A stretch of 64,000 bases of DNA from Chachezhania antarctica (GTDB lineage Bacteria > Pseudomonadota > Alphaproteobacteria > Rhodobacterales > Rhodobacteraceae). Under the pieces are notes generated by a model. That model ran no database searches. It was given only the letters and a program-made list of their open reading frames with translations, and was not told the origin of the DNA. The translations under genes were made by a program, and so were the position numbers. The DNA lies in contig NZ_QZEX01000001.1 in assembly GCF_003646465.1 (NCBI RefSeq), positions 644,236-708,235 on the forward strand. The letters run 5' to 3'. Shown here in pieces: positions 46,401 to 54,438 of the stretch. How positions within the stretch are numbered: the stretch's first letter is position 1; every line of letters starts with the position of its first letter.

Positions 46401-47591
46401 ATGACCCCATTCACCCGGCTTGCCGCCGGCTCGATCATCGCAGCCGCTGGCGCTTTCACTTCTGTCTCGACCGCCGCGGCGCAGGACTATGACTGGCCGC
46501 GCCTTCTGGTGATCGGCACGCCGGGAACGTCGTCCGGCAGCTTCGCCTCGACCAACGGCTGGGCGCCGGTGCTTCAGAAAGACACCGGTGTGACCGTGCG
46601 CGTGGTGCCCGAGGACAGCGAAACCCAGCGCTACCGCCGCCTGACCGAACGGGGCGACATCAACGTGTCGTCCGTGTCGTCGGCCGAGATGCGCTACCAG
46701 GTTGAAGGGATCGGCGGCTATGCCGGTTCGAACCCTGCACCGATGCGGATCCTGTGGCACCACAACGACACGCCGTGGTCCTTCGTGGTTGCCGGCGATT
46801 CCGACATCCAGACCATCGAGGACATCACCAAGGGCGGCGTGCGCGTGACCCAGGGCATCTTTTCGCCCGCGATGACGGCGACAGTGGCCGAATCGCTGCC
46901 GCGCTTTGTCGGCATGACGCCGGAAGAGGCGCAGGAAAAGATCACCTACGTGCCCGCGTCCAGCTATGTCGAGAACTGCCGCTCGGTCGTCGAAGGCAAG
47001 TCGGACATCGCCTATTGCTCGCCCATCAGCTCGGTCCTGTCCGAGATGGAAGGCGCGCCGGGCGGGATCCGCTGGCTGGACCTGCCCCTGGATAACGAGG
47101 AAGGCTGGGAAGCCTACCTGGGCGACCGCCCGATGCTTGTCCCGACCGAGATCACCTTCGGCGTGAAGACGGCGCAAGGTGTCGAAGGCGCGACGTCGAA
47201 CTTCCTCTATGCCGTGCCGGCCGATGCGGACGAGGATTTCGCCTATAACATGGCGAAGTGGATGCATGAATCCTTCGACGGCTACAAAGGCACGCACCCG
47301 CTGGCCACGCGCATGTCGCTGGAGCAGTTCCGCGCCTATCTCGACCGCACGCCGCTGCCGGTCCACCCCGGTACGGTCAAGTACCTGAAAGAGATCGGCG
47401 AATGGTCGGAAGAAGACGATGCGAACAACCAGGAAGCCATCGAGAAGATGGATATCTGGGTCGCCGCCCGTCAGGCCGCGCTGGACGAAGCGCGCGAAAA
47501 GCGCGTGACGCCCGATTTCCAGAACGAAGAGTACCTGGAGATCTTCAACAAGCACACCGAAGGTCTCGACGGTCTTCGTTCGCGGCTCTGA
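46401..47591 (+). CDS. TAXI-family TRAP transporter solute-binding protein
   Basis: This is a 396-residue exported protein with a signal peptide (cleavage near STAAAQ). VIGTPGTSSGSFASTNGWAPVL is the TAXI-type ligand-loop region. It delivers a small acid or amino acid to the fused TRAP permease downstream. The ATG at 46401 follows GGGAGGACTTC. Ligand unknown. Confidence 0.92.
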   Translation: MTPFTRLAAGSIIAAAGAFTSVSTAAAQDYDWPRLLVIGTPGTSSGSFASTNGWAPVLQKDTGVTVRVVPEDSETQRYRRLTERGDINVSSVSSAEMRYQVEGIGGYAGSNPAPMRILWHHNDTPWSFVVAGDSDIQTIEDITKGGVRVTQGIFSPAMTATVAESLPRFVGMTPEEAQEKITYVPASSYVENCRSVVEGKSDIAYCSPISSVLSEMEGAPGGIRWLDLPLDNEEGWEAYLGDRPMLVPTEITFGVKTAQGVEGATSNFLYAVPADADEDFAYNMAKWMHESFDGYKGTHPLATRMSLEQFRAYLDRTPLPVHPGTVKYLKEIGEWSEEDDANNQEAIEKMDIWVAARQAALDEAREKRVTPDFQNEEYLEIFNKHTEGLDGLRSRL

Positions 47592-47610
47592 GCTGAACCA
47601 ACCTCCCCAA

Positions 47611-47636
47611 GGGGGCTGGCTGACAGGCTGGCCCCC
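47611..47636 (+). terminator. hairpin between the TRAP binding protein and permease genes
   Basis: GGGGGC (47611-47616) pairs with GCCCCC (47631-47636), and the inner bases extend it with G-U pairs to about ten. It lies 19 bp after the binding-protein stop codon and has no T-run. Confidence 0.5.
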
Positions 47637-47702
47637 ATTCCGGGACCGGCGCCGCGTTTCCCGCGCGCGCCGGCCCGCCTTTCATACGCGGATGATCGAG
47701 TG

Positions 47703-49691
47703 ATGACCCAGATAGACCAATCCGTGCCGGCGGGCGACGTTGCCGCCGCCAAGGCCGCCAAGGACGCCACGCCGTCGTCCGAGATCACCCGCCTGGGTGA
47801 CCTGTTTTCGCTGTGGAGCATCGTCTTTGTCGTGCTTTGCACGTCGGGGCTGGCGCTGGGCCTTGCCTACGTGTTCGGCATTCCCATCGGCGGCCAGCGG
47901 ATGCTGGAAGGCGAGTACTACTGGATCTTCATCGGCCTGTTCACCGCGGCCGCCTTCATCGCGTTGCCTGCCAGGCCGGGCCAGCGGAACGTGCCGATCT
48001 ACGATGTTGCCGCTGCCGTGGTGGTGATGGGGATCTGCTACTATTTCTCGACCCATGCCTGGGACATCCTTCAATCGGGCTGGACGGATATCCGCATGGG
48101 TATCGTCATCTGGCTGCTGATGATGGAGATCGCGCGGCGGTCGGGCGGTATTCCCTTCCTGCTGGTGGTGCTGCTTCTGGGCCTCTACCCGCTTGTGGCG
48201 TCCTACTTCCCGGGCATCCTGATGGGGATTCCCTACGATTTCAACGTGATGATCGAATCCCACGTCTTCCGCGCGGAAGGCATGATGGGGATCACCACGA
48301 AGATCGTCGCGGAAATCGTTCTGGGCTTTCTTGTCTTCGCCGGCGTCCTGATCGCGACCGGCGCGGGCGAGTTCTTCATCGATCTCGCCAATGCGGGTTT
48401 CGGCAAGTATCGCGGCGGTCCGGCCAAGGTATCGATCGTGGCGTCGGGGTTCTTCGGGTCGCTGTCGGGGTCGATCTTTTCCAATATCGCGGGCACGGGT
48501 TCGATCACCATTCCCACCATGAAGAAGGTGGGCTACCCGCCGCACTACGCGGCGGCGATCGAGGCCTGTGCCTCGACCGGCGGGGTGGTCATGCCGCCGG
48601 TCATGGGCGCGATTGCCTTCGTGATGGCGATCACCATCGGCGTGGATTACGCCACTGTCATGCTGGCGGCGATCCTGCCGTCGCTCCTGTTCTATTTCGG
48701 CCTGATCCTGCAGGTCGATGCCTATGCGGCCCGCAAGGGTCTGCACGGAATGCCGGATGCCAACCTGCCGTCGGCGCGGAAGGTGTTGCTGAAGGGTTGG
48801 CCATTCCTGCTGGTGCTGGCCTTCCTCGTCTGGGGTCTGCTGTACATGCGATGGGAATATTACGCGCCGTGGTACGCCTGCGTGCTGCTGGTGCTGCTGT
48901 CCTTCCTGCGGCCCGAAACCCGGATGACGCCGAAACGGCTATTCGCAACCCTGCGGCAGATCGGGATCCTCGTGACGCAGACGGCGGCAATCATCCTGCC
49001 CATCGCCTTCGTCGTCAGCGCGCTGACGATCACGGGGGTGACCGGGTCTGTCACGTCGGGGCTGGTGAACCTGGGCGGTGGCAACATCTACATGATCATC
49101 TTCTTCGGTGTGCTGGCATGTTTCATCATGGGCATGGCCGGGCTGGCGCTGGTGGCCTACATCTTCCTGGCCGTGACGCTGGCGCCTGCGATCATCAATG
49201 TGGGCGGGCTGAACACCGTCGCCGTGCACTTCTTCATCGTCTATTACGCGATGCTTTCGGTCATCACCCCGCCTGTGGGTGCGGCTGCGTTCCTTGCGGC
49301 GACGATTGCCGGGGCCAAGCCGATGCAGACCTCGTTCACGGCGATGCGTCTGGGGGTGGTGATCTACTTCGTGCCGCTGTTCTTCCTGTTCCAGCCGGCG
49401 CTGGTGCTGCAAGGCGACCTGACACCGCTGATCTACGTGTTGCCGTCGATCATCATCGGGATCGTGCTCTTGTCCGGCGGGCTGGAAGGGTACCTTCTGG
49501 GCGTGGGACTCGTGCGACCTTGGCTGCGGGCGCCGCTGGCGGTAGCTGGCTTCGCCTTCAGCTTTCCGGGTCTGACGACGACGCTGGTCGGCGGGGCGGT
49601 GTCGGCGTTGCTGATGTTCCTGGTCTGGCGCGATAACAAGGCGGGCGCGGGGGGCGGCTCCGGCCGCATCCCGACGCGTCAAAACCCGTGA
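47703..49691 (+). CDS. TRAP transporter fused permease (DctQM-type, TAXI family)
   Basis: This is a 662-residue inner-membrane protein with about 17 helices, joining the small and large TRAP membrane subunits in one chain. GSLSGSIFSNIAGTGSITIPTM-type text and CASTGGVVMPPVMGAIAFVM mark the DctM half. The ATG at 47703 is used; a GTG one codon earlier is possible. It works with the TAXI binding protein in sodium- or proton-driven uptake. Confidence 0.93.
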   Translation: MTQIDQSVPAGDVAAAKAAKDATPSSEITRLGDLFSLWSIVFVVLCTSGLALGLAYVFGIPIGGQRMLEGEYYWIFIGLFTAAAFIALPARPGQRNVPIYDVAAAVVVMGICYYFSTHAWDILQSGWTDIRMGIVIWLLMMEIARRSGGIPFLLVVLLLGLYPLVASYFPGILMGIPYDFNVMIESHVFRAEGMMGITTKIVAEIVLGFLVFAGVLIATGAGEFFIDLANAGFGKYRGGPAKVSIVASGFFGSLSGSIFSNIAGTGSITIPTMKKVGYPPHYAAAIEACASTGGVVMPPVMGAIAFVMAITIGVDYATVMLAAILPSLLFYFGLILQVDAYAARKGLHGMPDANLPSARKVLLKGWPFLLVLAFLVWGLLYMRWEYYAPWYACVLLVLLSFLRPETRMTPKRLFATLRQIGILVTQTAAIILPIAFVVSALTITGVTGSVTSGLVNLGGGNIYMIIFFGVLACFIMGMAGLALVAYIFLAVTLAPAIINVGGLNTVAVHFFIVYYAMLSVITPPVGAAAFLAATIAGAKPMQTSFTAMRLGVVIYFVPLFFLFQPALVLQGDLTPLIYVLPSIIIGIVLLSGGLEGYLLGVGLVRPWLRAPLAVAGFAFSFPGLTTTLVGGAVSALLMFLVWRDNKAGAGGGSGRIPTRQNP

Positions 49692-49698
49692 TATCCGG

Positions 49699-49727
49699 TT
49701 GACGATATCGGCGGAAATACCTAAGCA
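49699..49727 (+). promoter_or_regulatory. candidate tRNA-Trp promoter
   Basis: TTGACG (49699-49704), a 17-bp spacer and TAAGCA (49722-49727) end 12 bp before the tRNA, the spacing expected for a short-leader stable RNA promoter. Confidence 0.5.
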
Positions 49728-49739
49728 GCACGTCACCGA

Positions 49740-49815
49740 AGGGGTATAGCTCAGCTGGTAGAGCGACGGTCTCCAAAACCGTAGGTCGCGGGTTCGAACC
49801 CTGCTGCCCCTGCCA
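49740..49815 (+). tRNA. tRNA-Trp (CCA)
   Basis: This is a 76-base cloverleaf with CCA encoded. The acceptor stem AGGGGTA/TGCCCCT has one G-U pair; the anticodon stem ACGGT/ACCGT is perfect, with CCA at 49773-49775; the T loop reads GGTTCGAACC. All standard. Confidence 0.97.
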
Positions 49816-49994
49816 TCGGCCCCGCCCAGGGCGGCGGGTGTGCCGGGTTCCTTCATCGCGCAGTCAACACCGCAGAGCTTTCAGCCCAGCCATGGTCTGT
49901 TCCGGAGACCGTCTCCCGTCGCGTTCCTGACAAACGTAAGCCTTGCATTGCGCGGGCGCAGGCGGGAAAGTCCGCCGGCGAGGGAGGCACCACA

Positions 49995-51563
49995 ATGGCG
50001 ACGATCAAACCGGCAACACCTGAAAACCGGCCCACGGTGACCGTGGTCCAGCTGGTCCGCGAAGCGGCCCGGAAACACCCCGAGGCCGAGGCAGTGGTCT
50101 GCGGCGACACCCGGCTGAACTGGGCCGAGTTCGACGCCCGCGTGAACCGTGTGGCCAACATGCTGCTGGAGCGCGGCCTGAAGCGTGGCGACAACATCGC
50201 GATCCTGTCGCCGAACTCGATCCCCTTTGCGGAACTGTTCATGGGCATCCTGCGTGCGGGAGGCTGCGTGACGCCCCTGTCCACGATGGCCTCGCCCGAT
50301 GCGCTGGAAAAGATGCTGACCGATTGCGGCGCGCCCATCCTGTTCCTGGCAGAGCAATATCGCGATCTGGTGGCGTCGTCCCTGGATGCGCACCCCGTCC
50401 GCCGCATCGCCATCGATTTCGCGGCCGAAGGCTTTGAAACCTACGACGACATCACCGCCGCCGCCCCCGACACGGACCCGATGATCCCGGTCGAGATGTC
50501 TGACGCGTTCAACATCATCTATTCCTCGGGCACCACCGGCACGCCGAAGGGGATCCTGCATTCCCACTGGATGCGCGCGGTTCAGATGGAACGGGTGTCG
50601 ATCAACGGCTACGATCAGAACGCCCGGACGCTGCTGTCGACGCCGCTTTATTCCAACACGACGATCGTGGCGTTCCTGCCGACGCTGGTCGGCGGAGCGA
50701 CCGTGCACCTGATGCCGAAATTCGACGCGCGCGGCCTGCTGCAGATCGTCGAACGCGAGAAGATCACCCACGCGATGCTGGTACCGGTCCAGTACAAGCG
50801 GATCATGGACGTGCCGGATTTCGACAGTTTCGACCTGTCGTCGATGCAGCTGAAACTGTCGACGTCCGCGCCGCTGCGGGCCGATGTGAAGGCCGACGTT
50901 CTTGCGCGCTTCCCCGGGAACCTCGTTGAATACTACGGCCTGACCGAAGGCGGCGCGACCACCGTGCTCGACACGGGCGCGCATCCCGACAAGCTCCACA
51001 CCGTGGGCCAGCCCGGCCCAGGCGTCACGATCAAGCTGATCGACGGGGACGGGAACGAGGTGCCTCATGGCCAGATCGGAGAGATCTGCGGCCGCGGCAC
51101 CGCGATGATGGACGGCTATTACGGGCGCGAGGATCTGACCCGCGATTACCTGTGGACCGATGCGACGGGCGAGATCTACTTTCGCTCCGGCGACATGGGC
51201 AGCTTCGACGACGACGGGTTCCTGGTGTTGTCGGACCGCAAGAAGGACATGATCATCTCGGGCGGGTTGAACATCTATGCCAATGACCTGGAGCTGGTGC
51301 TGCTGGCCGATCCGGACGTGGCCGACGCCGCGGTGATCGGCGTGCCGTCCGAGGCCTGGGGCGAAACCCCGCTGGGCCTGATCGTCCGGAAAGATAGTGC
51401 AACCGCCACGGCGGACGAGATCTGTGCGCGCGCCAACGCGAAGCTGGGCAAAAGCCACCGTCTGTCGGCCGTCGAGATCCGCGACGTCCTGCCCCGCAGT
51501 TCCATCGGCAAGATCCTGAAGAAGGACCTGCGCGCGCCCTACTGGGAGAAGACACCGGCCTGA
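49995..51563 (+). CDS. class I adenylate-forming enzyme (acyl-CoA synthetase)
   Basis: This is a 522-residue AMP-binding enzyme that activates a carboxylic acid with ATP and joins it to CoA. The P-loop motif is IIYSSGTTGTPKG, followed by EYYGLTEGG, the hinge YFRSGDMG...LSDRKKDMIISGG and the catalytic lysine in SSIGKILKKDL. The substrate is not evident; medium-chain or aromatic acids are both possible. SD GAGGGAGG precedes the ATG. Confidence 0.93.
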   Translation: MATIKPATPENRPTVTVVQLVREAARKHPEAEAVVCGDTRLNWAEFDARVNRVANMLLERGLKRGDNIAILSPNSIPFAELFMGILRAGGCVTPLSTMASPDALEKMLTDCGAPILFLAEQYRDLVASSLDAHPVRRIAIDFAAEGFETYDDITAAAPDTDPMIPVEMSDAFNIIYSSGTTGTPKGILHSHWMRAVQMERVSINGYDQNARTLLSTPLYSNTTIVAFLPTLVGGATVHLMPKFDARGLLQIVEREKITHAMLVPVQYKRIMDVPDFDSFDLSSMQLKLSTSAPLRADVKADVLARFPGNLVEYYGLTEGGATTVLDTGAHPDKLHTVGQPGPGVTIKLIDGDGNEVPHGQIGEICGRGTAMMDGYYGREDLTRDYLWTDATGEIYFRSGDMGSFDDDGFLVLSDRKKDMIISGGLNIYANDLELVLLADPDVADAAVIGVPSEAWGETPLGLIVRKDSATATADEICARANAKLGKSHRLSAVEIRDVLPRSSIGKILKKDLRAPYWEKTPA

Positions 51564-51612
51564 CGGTCAGGGGGCACTTTCGAGCGGACGCCGGCCCGGG
51601 GGTCGCTGCCGG

Positions 51613-51732
51613 ATGCCTCCGGCGGGAGTATTTGAAGAAGAGAAGAAACAGGGGCGCTCCTGATTTTCTTCTCTTCCCGAAATACTCCGGGGGAGTCCTT
51701 CCCGACAGGGGAGGGCGGGGGCAGAGCCCCCG
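51613..51732. repeat. dispersed intergenic repeat, family A, copy 2, with an inverted partial copy
   Basis: The 309-bp spacer 51564-51872 holds no gene. The minus strand of 51653-51732 carries the same ordered blocks as 4751-4827 (GGGGGCTCTGCCCCC, GACTCCCCCGGAGTATTT, GGGAAGAGAAGAAAA). A partial direct copy (GGCGGGAGTATTTGAAGAAGAG, in part) lies at 51621-51648 and can pair with it, giving a long hairpin at 51621-51692. Confidence 0.7.
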
Positions 51733-51872
51733 GCGCGGAGCCGACGGTCGCCAACGCCGGACATGGAGAGCGGGGTGGCTCTCTCCTCCTGCACAGATCC
51801 CCTGCCCGGGCGCAGGGTGACGCAAGGCCCGGCCGCGCCTAGGTTCCTTGCACCTGCATGGAGGGCACAGCA

Positions 51873-52694
51873 ATGCCGCGCACCGTGAGTTTCGCCGAGA
51901 TGACCGAAGGGCTGAAGGCCAGCCCGCGGATGCCGGTCGTGTTCCTGGGCCATGGCAGCCCGATGAACGTGATCGACGACAACAGCTATACCGCCGCATG
52001 GGCCCAGCTGGGGCAGGCACTGCCGAAGCCGCAGGCGGTGCTGGCGATTTCCGCCCATTGGATGACGCGGGGCACGACGCTTGTGCATGTCTCGGAACGG
52101 CCGCGGACGATCCATGATTTCGGCGGCTTCCCGCAGGCTCTGTTCGATCAGCAATACCCGGCGCCTGGTGCGCCAGATACGGCGCGGGCCGTGGCGGCGA
52201 TGCTGAAGGACCATGCGGATGTGGGCGAGGACGTGGAATGGGGGCTCGATCACGGGGCGTGGGCGGTGCTGGCGAAGATTTTCCCCGAGGCCGACGTGCC
52301 CGTGTTTCAATTGTCCATCGATCTGAAGATGTCGTTTCAACAGCATGTCGAGCTGGCGCGCGACCTGAAAGGCCTTCGTGACAAGGGCGTGCTGGTGATG
52401 GGCAGCGGCAATCTTGTTCACAACCTTGGTGCGTTGCGGTTCGACGGACAGGCGCAGGATTTCGCGATAGAGTTCGATACCCTGACCGCCGACTGGCTGG
52501 TGGATCGCGATGTCGATGCCTTCGTAAACGCGCCGAAGCTGGGCGCGCTGATGCAGCTGGCCCATCCGACGGTGGAACATTACATCCCGGCGCTCTATTC
52601 CGCCGCTCTGGCCGACGATGCCGACGACCTGGCGTTCTTTGCAGAAGGGATCGACCTTGGCGCGGCCTCGATGCGGTCGTTCATCTTCGCTTAG
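51873..52694 (+). CDS. ygiD: extradiol ring-opening dioxygenase, DODA/YgiD type
   Basis: This is a 273-residue class III dioxygenase-fold enzyme. Metal-binding histidines are in VFLGHGSPMNVI and AISAHWMTRG; DHGAWAVL and MGSGNLVHNLG are the other signatures. Family members open catechol-type rings such as DOPA. The ATG at 51873 follows GGAGGGCACAGCA; an ATG at 51858 is rejected. Natural substrate unknown. Confidence 0.92.
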   Translation: MPRTVSFAEMTEGLKASPRMPVVFLGHGSPMNVIDDNSYTAAWAQLGQALPKPQAVLAISAHWMTRGTTLVHVSERPRTIHDFGGFPQALFDQQYPAPGAPDTARAVAAMLKDHADVGEDVEWGLDHGAWAVLAKIFPEADVPVFQLSIDLKMSFQQHVELARDLKGLRDKGVLVMGSGNLVHNLGALRFDGQAQDFAIEFDTLTADWLVDRDVDAFVNAPKLGALMQLAHPTVEHYIPALYSAALADDADDLAFFAEGIDLGAASMRSFIFA

Positions 52695-52704
52695 GTTTCT
52701 GCCG

Positions 52705-53832
52705 TCAGGCCATGGCCAGCAGGGCCCGGGCCACAAGGTCCGGGTCGTATCGGGTGCCGTCGTGGCTGAGGTCTGCGGCCTCGACCGTGATCCCTCGCCG
52801 CCCCAGCGCCGCGGCTTCGGCGGGGTCATGGAGGCTGGAATCGAGCAGGACTGTGTTCAGCAGCGCATCTGTGGGGACACTGCCGGCGTCGGCGTGTAGC
52901 GCGGACAGGATCGCGTCGATGCGCTGGGACAGGGTCAGGCCGGGGCATTCCGGGTCGGTGCCAAGGCTGGGCACATAGACCTTGGGCGCTGGCGATGCAG
53001 CCACCGCCCGGCCTACGCCGCCGGGCAGAAGGTTGGCGATCACGCTGGTGTAGAGGCTGCCCGGCGGGTAGCAGATCAGGTCGGCCGATCCGATAAGATC
53101 GCGGTTCGTTGTGCCGATGCGGACGGTTTCTGCGGGCACTTCACCCCCTGGCCCGGCAAGAAACAGGCGGCGGATGGGTTGGATCAGGGCCGCGACCTCC
53201 TTCCCCGTGATCTCGCGCTGGCCGATCACGGTGGAGCCGTCGGCCAGTTCGGCGCCGATCTCCAGATTGATGTCGACGATGGTTCGGACGAAGCCCTGTA
53301 CGCCGGCCATTTCGGTCATCAGATCGAGCGCCGGTTCCAGCTTGCGCCCATTCTCGAAGTAGCTTCCGGCGAGGATCAGGTTGCCGACGCTTGCGCCGCG
53401 GAGGTCGAAACCGGGGTGCATGTGGGCATCGAACCCGGCGAGCAGGCGGTCGATCACGCAGCGTGCAGGCTGCGCAACATCCAGCAAGAGCGGGTGGGTG
53501 CCGTCGATCAGCGTGACGTATTCTGCGTGCGCCCCGGCAGGATCGTCCTTTGCCAACCGGTGCACGAACAGGTGATAGGTCTGCGCCTGTCCTTCGACCG
53601 CCTCGTCGGCCAGCGCCATCAGGCGCGAGCGCAGGTCGCCCACGGCGGGCATGTCGAAGGCGCGGCGCAGGACCTGGCTGGAACCGCCGCTGTCAAACGG
53701 TGTGATCAGGTGGATGGAATTGTGTGTATAGGCCTTCAGGCGCCGTGAAATGCCGTTCAGCGCGGTGCCACCGCTGAAGAACAGAAGGCGCGGGCCGTCT
53801 TCGGGGGCAGCCCATTCGTCGCGGGCGGTCAT
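52705..53832 (-). CDS. CofD/YvcK-related protein of the GAK-type cluster
   Basis: This is a 375-residue cytosolic protein. LLFFSGGTALNGISRRLKAY is the N-terminal nucleotide/phosphosugar loop, and FDSGGSSQVLRRAFDMPAVG with GDLRSRL are the CofD/YvcK signatures. CofD transfers a phospho-lactyl group to a flavin precursor, and YvcK binds UDP-sugars; which applies here is unknown. It is the only gene of the cluster on the minus strand, 104 bp from the NUDIX gene, so the two probably share a control region. The start at 53832 has GGAACAACG upstream. Confidence 0.85.
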   Translation of the reverse strand: MTARDEWAAPEDGPRLLFFSGGTALNGISRRLKAYTHNSIHLITPFDSGGSSQVLRRAFDMPAVGDLRSRLMALADEAVEGQAQTYHLFVHRLAKDDPAGAHAEYVTLIDGTHPLLLDVAQPARCVIDRLLAGFDAHMHPGFDLRGASVGNLILAGSYFENGRKLEPALDLMTEMAGVQGFVRTIVDINLEIGAELADGSTVIGQREITGKEVAALIQPIRRLFLAGPGGEVPAETVRIGTTNRDLIGSADLICYPPGSLYTSVIANLLPGGVGRAVAASPAPKVYVPSLGTDPECPGLTLSQRIDAILSALHADAGSVPTDALLNTVLLDSSLHDPAEAAALGRRGITVEAADLSHDGTRYDPDLVARALLAMA

Positions 53833-53936
53833 CGTTGTTCCGTCACACTTGGCGGCGATAAGGTTTGACACGTCAGGGACTCCAAGGCACTTGGCCGAAC
53901 ACGATGGCGGACAGGACAGTAAGGGGGCATGGGATT

Positions 53937-54386
53937 TTGAACAGCTTCCTCGACCCAATTCGACCGGCAGCGCGTGCAGTGATCCTGCGCGACGGATACG
54001 TGCTTGCGCAACTCAAGAAACGTGACGGGCAGAGCGCCTATCTGACGCTTCCGGGCGGAAAACAGGACCCCGGTGAAACATTGGAGACCTGCGTTCGGCG
54101 GGAATGCGCCGAAGAGATCGGCGCGCAGGTGTCGGTCGGTCCACTTTTGTATGTCTCCGAGCTATACAAACCGAAAGCCTGTGGCACGCAGCACCGGGTC
54201 GAGTTCCTGTTCCGGTGCGATGTGCCCCCGGATTACGAACCGCAGCTGGGCCCGCATCCCGACCCGTCGCAGATCGAAACGGTCTGGGTTAGGCCCGAGA
54301 GGCCGCCGGCCCGATTCCGGCCCGATTACGGAACCGTTCTTGCCGCGGAAGGCACGTCTGTCTATCTGGGCCTGCTTGAAGAATGA
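53937..54386 (+). CDS. NUDIX hydrolase (GAK-type cluster)
   Basis: This is a 149-residue hydrolase of a nucleoside diphosphate linked to another group. The NUDIX box is complete at about residues 40-63 (GGKQDPGETLE...RRECAEEIGA). The TTG at 53937 gives a normal N-terminus and has AAGGGGG upstream; an ATG at 53904 would add 11 residues. It starts the plus-strand cluster, 52 bp before the PhoU-kinase gene. Substrate unknown. Confidence 0.88.
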   Translation: MNSFLDPIRPAARAVILRDGYVLAQLKKRDGQSAYLTLPGGKQDPGETLETCVRRECAEEIGAQVSVGPLLYVSELYKPKACGTQHRVEFLFRCDVPPDYEPQLGPHPDPSQIETVWVRPERPPARFRPDYGTVLAAEGTSVYLGLLEE

Positions 54387-54438
54387 CACGACCCGCGATC
54401 CCATACCGGTGTCGGCAGTGCCGCCCGGAGGAGGACAG

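Noticed and set aside
47813-49636. 600-codon alternative frame within the TRAP permease
   Set aside because: Arg/Gly/His-rich text with no motif; the chosen frame has TRAP signatures and many membrane helices.
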